A stretch of 64,000 bases of DNA from Streptomyces silvae. Its GTDB lineage: Bacteria; Actinomycetota; Actinomycetes; Streptomycetales; Streptomycetaceae. Below the pieces are notes generated by a model. That model was not told the DNA's origin, did not search any database, and worked only from the letters and a program-made list of their open reading frames with translations. The DNA lies in the NCBI RefSeq assembly GCF_016745505.1, contig NZ_JAERUC010000147.1, positions 1 to 64,000 of the forward strand, in the 5' to 3' direction. Every line of letters starts with the position of its first letter. Position 1 is the stretch's first letter. Shown piece by piece: positions 48,706 through 58,831 of the stretch. The position numbers and the translations under genes are program-made.

Positions 48706-50079
48706 TCACACCCCGCCGGTGTGCACCTGGAAGGCGGCGCGGCGCACGGCTTTGGCGAGGGCCGGGTCGGGGTGCGCTGCGGCCAGGGCGACCAGCACCT
48801 GGACGGTTCTGGGGTGTCCGACGGCCCGTACCTCCTCCAGGAGCGCGGGGACCGTGCCCTGGACGGCGGAGTCGAGATGGCGGACCAGCAGCCCGGTCTC
48901 GCCGTGGTCGGCGACGGCCGCGGCCGTGTCGACCCAGAGCCAGGTGGCTTCCTCGCGGCTGAGGACGTCCTGGGCGTCGTCCGGGTCGGTGCCCTCGTAC
49001 TCGGCGAGCCAGAGCAGCGCGTACGGGCGCAGCGGCGCCTCGGTGACGACGGAGCGGACGACGGGCTCGGCGGGGGCGCCGACGACGCGCAGCGCCTCGA
49101 AGGCCAGGCCGCGCAACAGGGCGTCCTCACCGCGGGCGACGGCCAGCAGTTCGGCGACGGCGCTGCCGACGGGCCGCGCGGCGAGCCAGGCCCGGTATTC
49201 GGCGCGGGCCGGTCCCGGGGTGAGCCGTGCGCAGCCGAGCAGCATGTCGGCGGCGGACTGCTCGATGTTGCCGGCCGGGCTCTGGGCGGCGACGCAGATC
49301 TGCTCCAGCTTGACCCAGACCGCCCAGTTGCCCAGGGGGGTGAGGGTGGCGTGACCGGCGCCGAGGGTGAGGGCGCCGACGGAGGCCAGCCCCTCCAGGG
49401 CCCAGTCGAGCAGCAGCGCGTTCAGCTCGGCGGACCCCTCGCCCGGGGGCACGGGCTGCTCCTGCGGCCCGTACGGCACCTCGCACCGCTCCTCGTGGAG
49501 TTCCGCGACGCGCTGGCCCAGGAGGTCGAGGAGCGCGGGCACCGTGACGGCGCCCGCCGAGAGCTGGAGGAGGGAGAGCACCTGGGGCACGGCCTCGACG
49601 GCTTCGGCCACGGCGGTGGCCTCGATGCCTTCGGGTGAGGCGTGGACCAGCGACCAGGCGTCGAAGAGCGCCACCCAGCCGCGGAGCACGGCGGAGTCGT
49701 CGCGGTCCCAGGCCCTCAGCCGCCAGCCGGGGCGTGCGGTGTCCCCGTGCAGCTCGATGAGCCCGGCCAGCCTGGCCCGGTCCCAGCCGGTGCGGACCTG
49801 GGCCGGGGAGAGCTCCAGCGCGGCGGCGGCCCGCTCCAGGGCCTGGGCGGCGAGCGGGGCGGCGCCCGTGCGGGTGCCGTCCGCGGCCCAGTGGGCGATC
49901 CGTACGGCGTCGGCCAGCACGGCCCTGGCCTGGCGTGCCAGTTCCGCCGGGGGTGGGGTGCCCTCGGGTGGGCGTGGGGCCGGCCTGGTGCGCCGGGTCG
50001 TCACGGCCTTGCGGGCGGTCGCCTGGGGTCGCGGGCGGACAAGTCGCAGCCTGGAGTCGCGCGGGGTACGGGACGTCAC
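48706..50079 (-). CDS. Large conserved hypothetical protein, helical-repeat-like
   Basis: The 457-residue protein has no recognised family. It is rich in Ala, Leu and Glu; residues 30-330 look helical, and the last third (about 330-455) has short helix pairs such as LLRGLAFEALRVVG and ALLEEVRAVGHPRTVQVLVALA that resemble HEAT repeats. No signal peptide or membrane helix. The start is uncertain: the GTG at 50079 lacks a clear ribosome site, and GTGs at 50115 and 50163 are in frame. Function unknown. Confidence 0.7.
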   Translation of the reverse strand: MTSRTPRDSRLRLVRPRPQATARKAVTTRRTRPAPRPPEGTPPPAELARQARAVLADAVRIAHWAADGTRTGAAPLAAQALERAAAALELSPAQVRTGWDRARLAGLIELHGDTARPGWRLRAWDRDDSAVLRGWVALFDAWSLVHASPEGIEATAVAEAVEAVPQVLSLLQLSAGAVTVPALLDLLGQRVAELHEERCEVPYGPQEQPVPPGEGSAELNALLLDWALEGLASVGALTLGAGHATLTPLGNWAVWVKLEQICVAAQSPAGNIEQSAADMLLGCARLTPGPARAEYRAWLAARPVGSAVAELLAVARGEDALLRGLAFEALRVVGAPAEPVVRSVVTEAPLRPYALLWLAEYEGTDPDDAQDVLSREEATWLWVDTAAAVADHGETGLLVRHLDSAVQGTVPALLEEVRAVGHPRTVQVLVALAAAHPDPALAKAVRRAAFQVHTGGV

Positions 50080-50189
50080 GAGGAGCAGTCTTGCCTCTGA
50101 CGGGCCGAAAGCCCAAACGGAAGCCGTGTCACCGGGGTTCGGGGGGCTTTCGGGACGGGTCACCAACCGGGCGGTTCCGGACCATCAGC

Positions 50190-51329
50190 TCACATCAGGG
50201 GCGTGAGGAAGCGCCTGAGCGTCTCCTCGTAACCGGCCGGGTCGGCATTCCACATCGCCGCATGCGGAGCCTCCGCTACCGGGTGCAGTGTCACCAGGTC
50301 GGGACGGCGGGCGGCGAGCTCCTGGGACGGCTGCCAGGGGGCCAGGGTGTCGTCGGGGCCGTGGACGACGAGCGTGGGGACGTGCAGGGCGGTCGGCACC
50401 GAGGTGTCCAGGAGCGGGGCGCCGTGCAGCCCGGTCTGGCCCTGGGCGGCCCGGACGGCGAGGGGCAGCAGCGCGGAGGGCACGCCCCGGGCCGAGGCGA
50501 GGGCGCGCAGCGTGGTCCTCCAGTCCAGCACCGGGGAGTCGAGGACGAGGCCGCTGATGCGGTCGCGGAGGGCGGAGTTGACGGCCGCGTGCAGGGCCAT
50601 CGAGGCGCCGGACGACCAGCCGTACAGGATGACGTTCTCCGCGCCGTAGCGCACGGCGTAGCGGATGGCAGCGTCGAGGTCGCGCCATTCGGACTCGCCG
50701 AGGTGGGAGAGGCCGTCCGGGGAGCGCGGGGCGTCCGGGTCGCCGCGGTAGGCCAGGTCGAGCACGGGGAACTGCTGGGCGTTCAGGAATCCCATCACGT
50801 TCATGGGGTGGTCCCGGGTGGTGCCGAGGCCGTGCACCGTGATCACCCAGGTGTCGCGGGCGGCGGGCACGAACCAGGCCGGCAGGGCGCCGACTTCGCC
50901 GGGGACCTCGACCTCCTTGTACGCGAGCCCGAGGGCGGCCAGCGGGTCGCCCCGGTGGAGCTCGGGGGTGAGGCGGACCCTGGTGCCCGGTTTCAGGCTT
51001 CCGAGGGTCACGCGCTCCAGCCGGCGCACGACGGTGTCCGGCGAGATGACGGAGTGGCCGGGGACCTGTTCGATCACCGGCCCGACCACCGCGTGGACGC
51101 CCCGGCCGGCCAGTCCGTACGTACCGGGGCGCAGCGCGGAGAAGGAGCGGGTCAGAGTGATCTGCCCGGCCGCGGTGGCGTGCACGGTGAGACGGCGGTC
51201 GGCCGGGAAGGGCCGTGGCGAGGGCGGCCCGAGGGCGGCGTCGCTGGCGTAGCGGCCGGCGGCGACCGCTGCCGCGCCGACGCCGAGGATCGATGTGGCG
51301 GCCACTGCCGCCGCTGTTGCCGGGCGCAC
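50190..51329 (-). CDS. Membrane-anchored or secreted alpha/beta hydrolase
   Basis: The 379-residue protein has an N-terminal hydrophobic helix (about 5-27) serving as an anchor or signal. An extension of unknown role (30-150) is followed by an alpha/beta hydrolase domain. Visible are WVITVHGLG (oxyanion region), the nucleophile elbow YGWSSGASM, an acid in VVHGPDDTL, and the catalytic His probably in EAPHAAMW. The substrate is unknown; BAAT/peptidase S9-like esterases share this layout. The GTG at 51329 has GGAG closely upstream. Confidence 0.88.
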   Translation of the reverse strand: MRPATAAAVAATSILGVGAAAVAAGRYASDAALGPPSPRPFPADRRLTVHATAAGQITLTRSFSALRPGTYGLAGRGVHAVVGPVIEQVPGHSVISPDTVVRRLERVTLGSLKPGTRVRLTPELHRGDPLAALGLAYKEVEVPGEVGALPAWFVPAARDTWVITVHGLGTTRDHPMNVMGFLNAQQFPVLDLAYRGDPDAPRSPDGLSHLGESEWRDLDAAIRYAVRYGAENVILYGWSSGASMALHAAVNSALRDRISGLVLDSPVLDWRTTLRALASARGVPSALLPLAVRAAQGQTGLHGAPLLDTSVPTALHVPTLVVHGPDDTLAPWQPSQELAARRPDLVTLHPVAEAPHAAMWNADPAGYEETLRRFLTPLM

Positions 51330-51397
51330 GGCTCCAGTGTCCTGGGCGAAGGCTCCGGATGCCAGTGGGCGGCAGCCGTACGGTACGGCGGCGGGGC

Positions 51398-52057
51398 TCA
51401 GCCGGGCTGGCCGTACCCCTTCAGGGCGTCCCGCACGTCGTCGAGCTGGGCCGGGGTGAGGAGGCTCGGCCGGAGGCCGGGCACGGAGCTCGCGGTGAGC
51501 CAGAGCCTGCACATCCATTCGAGCTGGGCGGTGCGGTCGTAGGCCTGGTCGAGGGTGTCCCCGTAGGTGACGGTGCCGTGGTTCCTCAGCAGGCATCCGG
51601 TGCGGTCGCGCAGGGCGGCCAGCATGCCGTCGGCGAGTTCCTGGGTGCCGTAGCGCGCGTAACCGGCGGTGCGGACGGGGCCGCCGAGCAGGGCGGCGGC
51701 GTAGTGGACGAGCGGCACCTCGTCGACGAGGGTGGAGACGGCCGTCGCGTGCACGGCGTGGGTGTGGACGACGGCCCCGGCGTCGCTGCCCCGGTAGACG
51801 GCCAGGTGGAGCGGGAGTTCGCTGGTGGGGACCAGGTCGCCGAGGACCTGGCGGCCTTCGAGGTCGACGCCGACCGCGTCCCCGGGGCCGAGCCGGTCGT
51901 AGGGCACCCCGCTGGGGGTGACCAGGACGATCCCGCCGACCCGGGCCGAGACGTTGCCCGAGGTGCCCACGACCAGACCGTCCGCCGCCGTCCGCCGGGC
52001 CGTCGCGACGACACCGTCCCAGGCCTGTTCGATCGCGTCCGTACGCACATCACTCAT
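51398..52057 (-). CDS. Class II aldolase/adducin-family protein (fuculose-phosphate-aldolase-like)
   Basis: The 219-residue protein has the family zinc site HTHAVH (about 98-103) and a later His in RNHGTV. The phosphate-loop TSGNVS at 32-37 and the catalytic Glu in TSELPLHL (about 79) are also present. Such enzymes cleave sugar-1-phosphates to dihydroxyacetone phosphate and an aldehyde; the sugar is not identifiable here. The gene is 68 nt upstream of the hydrolase on the same strand. Start at the ATG at 52057. Confidence 0.88.
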   Translation of the reverse strand: MSDVRTDAIEQAWDGVVATARRTAADGLVVGTSGNVSARVGGIVLVTPSGVPYDRLGPGDAVGVDLEGRQVLGDLVPTSELPLHLAVYRGSDAGAVVHTHAVHATAVSTLVDEVPLVHYAAALLGGPVRTAGYARYGTQELADGMLAALRDRTGCLLRNHGTVTYGDTLDQAYDRTAQLEWMCRLWLTASSVPGLRPSLLTPAQLDDVRDALKGYGQPG

Positions 52058-52249
52058 GCGGGGATCCTAGGGTCGGGGGCCGGCGGGCCGGGTGACCGAT
52101 GTCTCCCCGGGGGGACGCGGCGGGCCCGGGGCCAGGGGCGTTCCGGGGCGGGGGCCGGGCCCAGCACCGGCGCGAGGACGCCGGGCCACGCATCCCGCAC
52201 ACAAGCGGAACCCTCGTACGCGGTTGGGGTCACCGTGCCGCCCTGTCCA

Positions 52250-52271
52250 GTTCATCTTCCGTTCACCCTGG
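52250..52271 (+). promoter_or_regulatory. PHO box upstream of pitH2
   Basis: Two 11-nt direct repeat units, GTTCATCTTCC (52250-52260) and GTTCACCCTGG (52261-52271), fit the PhoP-binding consensus of Streptomyces (GTTCACC plus four variable bases). They lie 48 nt before the pitH2 start, where PhoP would control transcription according to phosphate supply. Confidence 0.8.
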
Positions 52272-52318
52272 TTGCTTACGTTCCACGAGCCAATGACGTC
52301 GAACGATTGCCTGGGTAA

Positions 52319-53569
52319 ATGGAACACATCACGCTGCTGCTCGCGATCGTGATCGTGACAGCTCTCGTGTTCGATTTCACGAACGGTTTCCACGACACCG
52401 CCAACGCGATGGCCACCACCATCTCGACCGGCGCACTCAAGCCCAAGACAGCGGTGGCCATGTCCGCCGTTCTCAACCTCGTCGGCGCGTTCCTGTCGGT
52501 GGAGGTCGCCAAGACGATCTCCGGCGGGATCATCAATGAGAACGGCCTCAGAACCGAGGTCATCTTCGCCGCGCTCGTCGGCGCGATCCTGTGGAATCTG
52601 CTGACCTGGCTGGTCGGCCTCCCCTCCAGTTCCTCCCACGCACTGTTCGGCGGCCTCATCGGCGCCGCGGTCATGTCGGCCGGCTGGTCCTCGATCAACG
52701 GCGGCACCGTCGTCACCAAGGTCCTGCTGCCGGCCATCGCCGCGCCGGTCGTGGCGGGCATCGCCGCGCTCCTGGCCACCAAGCTGACGTACCGCCTCAA
52801 CCGGAAGATCACCGACGAGGCGCAGCTGAAGTCGACCGCCAAGGGCTACCGCGCCGGCCAGATCGCCTCGGCCGGGCTCGTCTCGCTCGCCCACGGCACC
52901 AACGACGCGCAGAAGACCATGGGCATCATCACCCTGGCCCTGGTCACCGGCGGCGTGCTCTCCCCCGGTTCCAACCCGCCGGTCTGGGTCATCGCCTCCG
53001 CCGGTATCGCCATCGCGATGGGCACCTACCTCGGCGGCTGGCGCATCATCCGCACCATGGGCAGCGGCCTCACCGAGCTGCGGCCGCCGCAGGGCTTCGC
53101 GGCCCAGACCAGTGCGGCCACGGTCATCCTGGCCTCCTCGCACCTCGGCTTCTCGCTCTCCACCACGCAGTCCTGCTCCGGCGCCGTCATGGGCGCGGGC
53201 CTCGGACGCAAGGGGGGCGTGGTCCGCTGGTCCACCGCCACCCGGATGTTCGTCGCGTGGGGTCTCACCCTCCCGGCCGCCGGGCTGATGGGCGCGGGCG
53301 CCGAGTTCCTGACCAAGCAGGGCCCCTGGGGCGTCGGCGCGGTCGCCGTCCTGCTCGTCGCGGGCTCCGGCGCCATCTGGCTGCTGTCGCGCCGCAAGCC
53401 GGTCGACCACACCAACGTGAACGCGGGCACCGAGCCCGCGGGTGTCGTCACCACCGCCATCTCGGCGGTCAGCCCGCCGCCCGCCGGTGCCGTCGTACCG
53501 GAGCTCAAGACCACCATCTCGGCCCCGGCCCAGACGGCCGGAACCCCGGCCGACCCGGCCACGGTGTAA
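52319..53569 (+). CDS. pitH2: Low-affinity inorganic phosphate transporter PitH2
   Basis: The 416-residue PiT-family permease has about ten membrane helices and two inverted copies of the family motif: DFTNGFHDTANAMATTIST near residue 17 and SLAHGTNDAQKTMGI near residue 190. PiT proteins import metal-phosphate complexes driven by protons. The PHO box upstream and the small membrane-protein gene 12 nt downstream match pitH2 of Streptomyces coelicolor. The C-terminal tail (about 365-416) is Pro/Ala-rich. The ATG at 52319 is followed at once by the first helix. Confidence 0.92.
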   Translation: MEHITLLLAIVIVTALVFDFTNGFHDTANAMATTISTGALKPKTAVAMSAVLNLVGAFLSVEVAKTISGGIINENGLRTEVIFAALVGAILWNLLTWLVGLPSSSSHALFGGLIGAAVMSAGWSSINGGTVVTKVLLPAIAAPVVAGIAALLATKLTYRLNRKITDEAQLKSTAKGYRAGQIASAGLVSLAHGTNDAQKTMGIITLALVTGGVLSPGSNPPVWVIASAGIAIAMGTYLGGWRIIRTMGSGLTELRPPQGFAAQTSAATVILASSHLGFSLSTTQSCSGAVMGAGLGRKGGVVRWSTATRMFVAWGLTLPAAGLMGAGAEFLTKQGPWGVGAVAVLLVAGSGAIWLLSRRKPVDHTNVNAGTEPAGVVTTAISAVSPPPAGAVVPELKTTISAPAQTAGTPADPATV

Positions 53570-53581
53570 GGACGCATCCGC

Positions 53582-53803
53582 ATGAACATCGACTGGGCAG
53601 CTCTCGCCTCCGTCTTCGGCGTCAGCCTCGTGGTCACCGTCGCACTGGTCGGCCTCTTCACCCTCGGCATCACGGGCCTCGCCAAGCGGACACCGACGGC
53701 GCAGGGCGGCGGTTCCACCGCCCTCGCGCGCACCGGCGCGTACGCCTGCTTCGCGCTGTGCGCGGCGGCGGTCGCGTACGGGATCTATCTGATCGTCGCC
53801 TGA
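53582..53803 (+). CDS. Small membrane protein co-transcribed with pitH2
   Basis: The 73-residue protein has two membrane helices (about 8-32 and 52-72) and a short Gly/Thr/Ser-rich loop. It starts 12 nt after the pitH2 stop and precedes the operon terminator, so it is made with the transporter. A role as an accessory subunit of phosphate transport is an inference from position. Confidence 0.82.
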   Translation: MNIDWAALASVFGVSLVVTVALVGLFTLGITGLAKRTPTAQGGGSTALARTGAYACFALCAAAVAYGIYLIVA

Positions 53804-53821
53804 CACCCCCTCGGGCACCCT

Positions 53822-53858
53822 CACCGGCCGGACACACCCCGTGTGTGTCCGGCCGGTG
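53822..53858 (+). terminator. Terminator of the pitH2 operon
   Basis: A perfect 16-bp stem (53822-53837 with 53843-53858) with a 5-nt loop lies 18 nt after the last gene. Confidence 0.85.
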
Positions 53859-53924
53859 TGCGTCTCAGCACACTGAAGGCCCGCAGGTCAACGGCAGGTT
53901 GACGGGCGTTCGCGGGGCGTGGTG

Positions 53925-54100
53925 GACTGCCGGAGCCATTTACGGCGACAGGAGAGGAAGCCGGTGCGAATCCGGCGCGGTCCCGCCACTGTCACCGGGG
54001 AGCAGCCTCCACACGGAAGTCACGGTCCGCCACCGCGGACTGGAAGGCCGGAGGACCTGCGGATCCGGAAGCCAGGAGACTCTCGTCGCCGGTCACGTCG
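53925..54100 (+). promoter_or_regulatory. Cobalamin riboswitch
   Basis: The conserved B12-box core is visible: GGAAGCCGGTGCGAATCCGG (53957-53976) followed by the CGCGGTCCCGCCACTGT segment, and later GCCAGGAGACT (54071-54081). These are the signatures of adenosylcobalamin-binding riboswitches. It precedes cobD and should turn down the cobalamin operon when coenzyme B12 is plentiful. A small CAGGG/CCCTG helix at about 54104-54119 might belong to the expression platform. Outer limits are approximate. Confidence 0.93.
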
Positions 54101-54210
54101 AACCAGGGCGCGGACCCTGAGTGAGGACATACGCCATGCCGGGCTGCCCTGCGTCGGTCGCCGCACCACCTGTCACCGGGACCCTCCGAGGCACGACGGC
54201 CGGCTGACCC

Positions 54211-55155
54211 GTGCGAGCCGACCGCATCTTCGCGTACGGCGCCGCCGCCGGCCTGATCGGCGACCTGCTGCTGGGTGATCCCCGGCGGGGGCACCCCGTC
54301 GCCGCCTTCGGGCGCGCGGCGGCGGCCGTCGAGAGCCGGCTGTGGCGCGACCACCGGGGCCGGGGAGCCCTGCACACCCTCGTCTGCGCCGGCGGCGCCA
54401 CGGGGGCCGCCGCGCTGGCGGCCCGTGCCGTACGGAACCGCCCCGCCGCTGCGGTGGCGCTGACCGCCGCCGCCACCTGGTCCGTCGTCGGGGGCACCTC
54501 ACTGGGCCGCGAGGCCCGCGCCATCGGCGGGGCGCTGGCCGCCGGGGACGTGGAGCTGGCCCGGGAGCGCCTGCCGCACCTGTGCGGCCGTGACCCGCAG
54601 TCGCTGGACGCGCAGCAGATCGCCCGCGCCGTGGTGGAGTCCGTCGCCGAGAACACCTCCGACGCCGTCGTGGGCGCCCTCGTGTGGGGCGCGCTCGGCG
54701 GGGTGCCGGGGCTGGTCGGCTTCCGGGCCGTCAACACCCTGGACGCCATGGTGGGGCACAAGTCGCCCCGCCACCGGCGCTACGGCTGGGCCTCGGCCCG
54801 GCTCGACGACCTCGCCGGCTGGCCCGGGGCCCGGCTGACCGCCGTGCTGGCCGTGGCCGCCGGGGGGCGTCCCCGCGCGGCCGTCCGGGCCTGGCGGGCC
54901 GACGCGGGCCGGCATCCCAGCCCCAACGCGGGCCCGGTGGAGGCCTCGTTCGCGGGGGCGCTGGGCGTACGGCTCGGCGGCACCCTCGCGTACGGCGGGC
55001 GGGTCGAGCACCGGCCGGTGCTCAACGGCGACGCGGGCAGGGACGTGCGGGTCGCGGACATCGAACGTGCGGTGCGGCTGTCGCGCCGGGTGAGTGTGCT
55101 GGCCCTCGCCGTGTGCGCGGCGGGGCGGCTGGCCAGGGGACGGAGAGCCGGATGA
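54211..55155 (+). CDS. cobD: Adenosylcobinamide-phosphate synthase (CobD/CbiB)
   Basis: The 314-residue membrane protein attaches the aminopropanol arm to adenosylcobyric acid. CbiB motifs are the early GDPRRGHPVAAFGR (about 22-35) and, further on, ENTSDAVVGALVWGALGG and NTLDAMVGHKSPRHRRYGWASARLDD. The GTG at 54211 is the first start after the riboswitch. First of five tightly coupled cobalamin genes; it overlaps cobQ by 4 nt. Confidence 0.93.
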   Translation: MRADRIFAYGAAAGLIGDLLLGDPRRGHPVAAFGRAAAAVESRLWRDHRGRGALHTLVCAGGATGAAALAARAVRNRPAAAVALTAAATWSVVGGTSLGREARAIGGALAAGDVELARERLPHLCGRDPQSLDAQQIARAVVESVAENTSDAVVGALVWGALGGVPGLVGFRAVNTLDAMVGHKSPRHRRYGWASARLDDLAGWPGARLTAVLAVAAGGRPRAAVRAWRADAGRHPSPNAGPVEASFAGALGVRLGGTLAYGGRVEHRPVLNGDAGRDVRVADIERAVRLSRRVSVLALAVCAAGRLARGRRAG

Positions 55156-56750
55156 GCGGCGGACTGCTGGTCGCGGGGACCACGTCGGACGCGGGCAAGA
55201 GCGTGGTCACCGCGGGGATCTGCCGGTGGCTGGTGCGTCGGGGGGTGAAGGTCGCGCCCTTCAAGGCGCAGAACATGTCGCTGAACTCCTTCGTCACCCG
55301 GGAGGGCGCGGAGATCGGCCGCGCCCAGGCGATGCAGGCGCAGGCCGCCCGGGTGGAGCCGTCGGCGCTGATGAACCCGGTGCTGCTCAAGCCGGGCGGC
55401 GACCGCTCCAGCCAGGTCGTCCTGATGGGGAAGCCGGTCGGCGAGATGAGTGCGCGCGGCTACCACGGCGGGCGCCAGGAGGCGCTGCTGGGGACCGTCG
55501 TGGACTGCCTGGAGCAGCTGCGGAGCACGTACGACGCGGTGATCTGCGAGGGGGCGGGCAGCCCCGCGGAGATCAATCTGCGGCGCACGGACATCGTGAA
55601 CATGGGGATCGCGCGGGCCGCGCGGTTCCCGGTGGTGGTGGTCGGCGACATCGACCGGGGCGGTGTGTTCGCCTCGTTCTTCGGCACGACGGCGCTGCTG
55701 AGCCCCGAGGACCAGTCGCTGGTGGCCGGATACCTCGTCAACAAGTTCCGCGGTGACGTGTCGCTGCTGGAGCCGGGGCTCGACATGCTGCTCGGGCTGA
55801 CGGGGCGGCGGACGTACGGGGTGCTGCCGTACGCCCACGGGCTGGGCATCGACGAGGAGGACGGGCTGCGGGTCTCGATGCGCGGCACCGTACGGGAGTC
55901 GGTGGTGGCGCCGCCGCACGGCGAGGACGTGCTGCGGATCGCGGTGTGCGCGGTGCCGCTGATGTCGAACTTCACCGATGTGGACGCGCTGGCGGCCGAG
56001 CCGGGCGTGGTCGTGCGGTTCGTGGACCGGGCCGAGGAGCTCGCCGACGCGGACCTCGTGATCGTGCCCGGGACGCGGGGCACCGTGAAGGCGCTGGCGT
56101 GGCTGCGCGAGCGGGGACTCGCCGACGCGCTGCGCCGGCGGGCCGCCGAAGGGCGCCCGGTGCTGGGCATCTGCGGCGGGTTCCAGGTGCTGGGCGAGCG
56201 CATCGAGGACGACGTGGAGTCGCGGGCCGGCCGGGTCGAGGGGCTCGGACTGCTGCCGGTGCGGGTCCGCTTCGGCCGGGAGAAGGTCCTGGGCCGGCCC
56301 GTCGGGTCGGCGCTCGGGGAGCCGGTGGAGGGGTACGAGATCCATCACGGGGTCGCCGAGGTGAGCGGCGGTGAGCCGTTCCTCGACGGGTGCCGGGTGG
56401 GTTCGGTCTGGGGCACGCACTGGCACGGTTCGCTGGAGAGCGACGCGTTCCGGCGGGCGTTCCTGGGCGAGGTCGCGCGGGCGTCGGGGCGGCGGTTCAC
56501 CGCGGCGCCGGACACGAGCTTCGGGGCGCTGCGGGAGGAACAGCTGGACCGGCTGGGGGATCTGATCGAGGAACACGCGGACACGGATGCGCTGTGGCGG
56601 CTGATCGAGGACGGCGCGCCGGCGGGGCTGCCGTTCGTTCCGCCGGGGGCGCCACCCTCGCCCGCCCCGGACCCCGGTCCTCAATCTCCCCCGGAGCGTG
56701 ATGTGTTGCCCCGTACTGCTGATGTTTCTGCGAACGAGGAGGCCCTGTGA
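55152..56750 (+). CDS. cobQ: Cobyric acid synthase
   Basis: The 532-residue glutamine amidotransferase makes cobyric acid by amidating four side chains. The N-terminal ATP-binding domain (about 1-230) has GTTSDAGKS near residue 9 and [10 protein letters not shown]. The C-terminal GATase-1-like domain (about 250-440) has the nucleophile Cys in [11 protein letters not shown] and His in the later YEIHHG. A Pro-rich tail (about 500-532) is unusually long. ATG at 55152 overlaps the cobD stop; GTGA overlap with the next gene. Confidence 0.94.
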   Translation: MSGGLLVAGTTSDAGKSVVTAGICRWLVRRGVKVAPFKAQNMSLNSFVTREGAEIGRAQAMQAQAARVEPSALMNPVLLKPGGDRSSQVVLMGKPVGEMSARGYHGGRQEALLGTVVDCLEQLRSTYDAVICEGAGSPAEINLRRTDIVNMGIARAARFPVVVVGDIDRGGVFASFFGTTALLSPEDQSLVAGYLVNKFRGDVSLLEPGLDMLLGLTGRRTYGVLPYAHGLGIDEEDGLRVSMRGTVRESVVAPPHGEDVLRIAVCAVPLMSNFTDVDALAAEPGVVVRFVDRAEELADADLVIVPGTRGTVKALAWLRERGLADALRRRAAEGRPVLGICGGFQVLGERIEDDVESRAGRVEGLGLLPVRVRFGREKVLGRPVGSALGEPVEGYEIHHGVAEVSGGEPFLDGCRVGSVWGTHWHGSLESDAFRRAFLGEVARASGRRFTAAPDTSFGALREEQLDRLGDLIEEHADTDALWRLIEDGAPAGLPFVPPGAPPSPAPDPGPQSPPERDVLPRTADVSANEEAL

Positions 56751-58831
56751 GTACGCCGTATCCCTTCACCGCCATCGTGGGGCAGGACGACCTGCGGCTC
56801 GGGCTCCTGCTCAACGCGGTGAGTCCCGCCGTCGGCGGGGTCCTGGTCCGCGGCGAGAAGGGCACCGCCAAGTCCACCGCCGTACGGTCGCTCGCGGCGC
56901 TCATGCCGGAGGTCGACGTCGTGGCGGGGTGCCGGTTCTCGTGCGCCCCGGGCGCGCCCGATCCGGCGTGTCCTGACGGCCCCCATGAGGCGGGTACGGG
57001 CGTGTCGCGTCCGGCGCGGACCGTGGAGCTTCCGGTCGGCGCGTCGGAGGACCGGCTGGTCGGCGCCCTCGACATCGAGCGGGCGCTCTCGGAGGGCGTG
57101 AAGGCCTTCGAGCCGGGTCTCCTCGCCGACGCGCACCGCGGGATCCTGTACGTCGACGAGGTCAACCTCCTCCACGACCACCTGGTGGACCTGCTGCTCG
57201 ACGCGGCGGCCATGGGCGCCTCGTACGTCGAGCGGGAGGGCGTCTCCGTCCGGCACGCGGCGCGCTTCCTGCTGGTCGGGACGATGAACCCGGAGGAGGG
57301 CGAGCTCCGGCCGCAGCTGCTGGACCGTTTCGGGCTGACCGTCGAGGTGGCGGCCTCGCGCGAGACGGACCTGCGCGTCGAGGTCGTACGGCGCAGGCTC
57401 GCCTACGACGACGACCCGGCCGGCTTCGCGGCGCGGTGGGCCGACGAGGAGGCCGCGCTGCGCGAGCGGATCGTCGCCGCGCGCGCCCTGCTCCCCCGTG
57501 TGGTGCTCGGCGACGGCGTGTTGCGGCAGATCGCGGCGACGTGCGCGGCGTTCGAGGTCGACGGGATGCGGGCCGACATCGTCATGGCCCGCACGGCGAC
57601 GGCGCTTGCGGCGTGGGCGGGACGCGAGGAGGTCGTCGCGGACGACGTGCGGCAGGCCGCACTCCTGGCACTCCCCCACCGGCGCCGGCGCAACCCGTTC
57701 GACGCCCCCGGGCTGGACGAGGACAAGCTGGACGAGGCGCTCGACGAGGCCGCGGACACGGCGGACGGCGGAGGCGACGACGATCCGGACCCGGACGGCC
57801 CGGGCGGCGGGGTCCCCCCGCAGGGCGGCGGCCCTGACGACGGCCCCGCCACGGACGGCCCGGACGACGGCGGTACGGACGACGGCGGTACGGACGACGG
57901 CGGTACGGACACGGGCGGGCCCGAGGACAACGGTCCCGGCGCGCCCGGCCGTGAGGAGACCGGCGGCGGCGACACGCCCGCGCCGGGCGGCGGGGAACAG
58001 CAGCCCGTGCGGGCCGGTGAGCCTTTCCGTACGAAAATGCTCAGCGTGCCCGGTCTCGGTGAGGGCGCGGCCGGGCGGCGGTCCCGGGCGCGCACCGAGC
58101 ACGGCCGGACCACCGGGTCGCGGCGGCCGGAGGGTGCGCTGACGAAGCTGCACCTGGCGGCGACCGTGCAGGCGGCGGCACCGCACCAGCGGGCGCGCGG
58201 CCGTTCGGGGCGGGGTCTGGTCGTACGGCGTGACGATCTGCGGCAGGCGACGCGGGAGGGGCGCGAGGGCAATCTCGTGCTGTTCGTCGTGGACGCCTCG
58301 GGGTCGATGGCGGCCCGGCAGCGGATGAGCGCCGTGAAGGGCGCGGTGATGTCGCTGCTGCTGGACGCCTACCAGCGCCGGGACAAGGTCGGCCTGGTCA
58401 CCTTCCGGGGCAGGGACGCCGAGGTGGCGCTGCCGCCCACCTCGTCGGTGGACGCGGCCGCCGCACGGCTGGAGACGCTGCCGACCGGCGGGCGCACCCC
58501 GCTGGCCGCCGGACTGCTCAAGGCGCACGACGTGCTGCGGGTGGAGCGGCTGCGCGACCCCTCGCGGCGGGCGCTCCTGGTCGTGGTGACGGACGGCCGG
58601 GCGACCGGGGGTGTCGACCCGGTGGCCCTGGCGGCGCGGGCCGGACGGCTGCACGCCTCCGAGGGCACGGCGTCCGTCGTCGTGGACTGCGAGTCGGGGT
58701 TCGTACGCCTCGGGCTCGCCGCACAGCTCGCCCGGGATCTGGGAGGCAGCGCGGTCACGCTCGACGAGCTGCGCGCCGACTCGATCGCCGGGCTGGTCAA
58801 GGACATCACTGCTACGGGAAGGGCCGCTTGA
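56747..58831 (+). CDS. Putative cobaltochelatase, fused ChlI-ChlD type
   Basis: The 694-residue protein joins a BchI-like AAA+ ATPase (about 1-330; GEKGTAKST Walker [11 protein letters not shown] Walker B) and a BchD-like von Willebrand A domain (about 495-694; [11 protein letters not shown] metal site). Between them lies an acidic Asp/Gly/Pro linker (about 340-430). Such I-D fusions in cobalamin operons are thought to energise cobalt insertion by CobN, which is not in this window. The linker contains three exact 15-bp repeats. GTG at 56747. Confidence 0.9.
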   Translation: MSTPYPFTAIVGQDDLRLGLLLNAVSPAVGGVLVRGEKGTAKSTAVRSLAALMPEVDVVAGCRFSCAPGAPDPACPDGPHEAGTGVSRPARTVELPVGASEDRLVGALDIERALSEGVKAFEPGLLADAHRGILYVDEVNLLHDHLVDLLLDAAAMGASYVEREGVSVRHAARFLLVGTMNPEEGELRPQLLDRFGLTVEVAASRETDLRVEVVRRRLAYDDDPAGFAARWADEEAALRERIVAARALLPRVVLGDGVLRQIAATCAAFEVDGMRADIVMARTATALAAWAGREEVVADDVRQAALLALPHRRRRNPFDAPGLDEDKLDEALDEAADTADGGGDDDPDPDGPGGGVPPQGGGPDDGPATDGPDDGGTDDGGTDDGGTDTGGPEDNGPGAPGREETGGGDTPAPGGGEQQPVRAGEPFRTKMLSVPGLGEGAAGRRSRARTEHGRTTGSRRPEGALTKLHLAATVQAAAPHQRARGRSGRGLVVRRDDLRQATREGREGNLVLFVVDASGSMAARQRMSAVKGAVMSLLLDAYQRRDKVGLVTFRGRDAEVALPPTSSVDAAAARLETLPTGGRTPLAAGLLKAHDVLRVERLRDPSRRALLVVVTDGRATGGVDPVALAARAGRLHASEGTASVVVDCESGFVRLGLAAQLARDLGGSAVTLDELRADSIAGLVKDITATGRAA
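57861..57905 (+). repeat. Three exact 15-bp tandem repeats in the chelatase linker
   Basis: The unit CGGACGACGGCGGTA occurs at 57861, 57876 and 57891, encoding repeated Asp-Asp-Gly-Gly-Thr in the acidic linker between ATPase and VWA domains. In-frame length variation between strains is likely. Confidence 0.9.
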
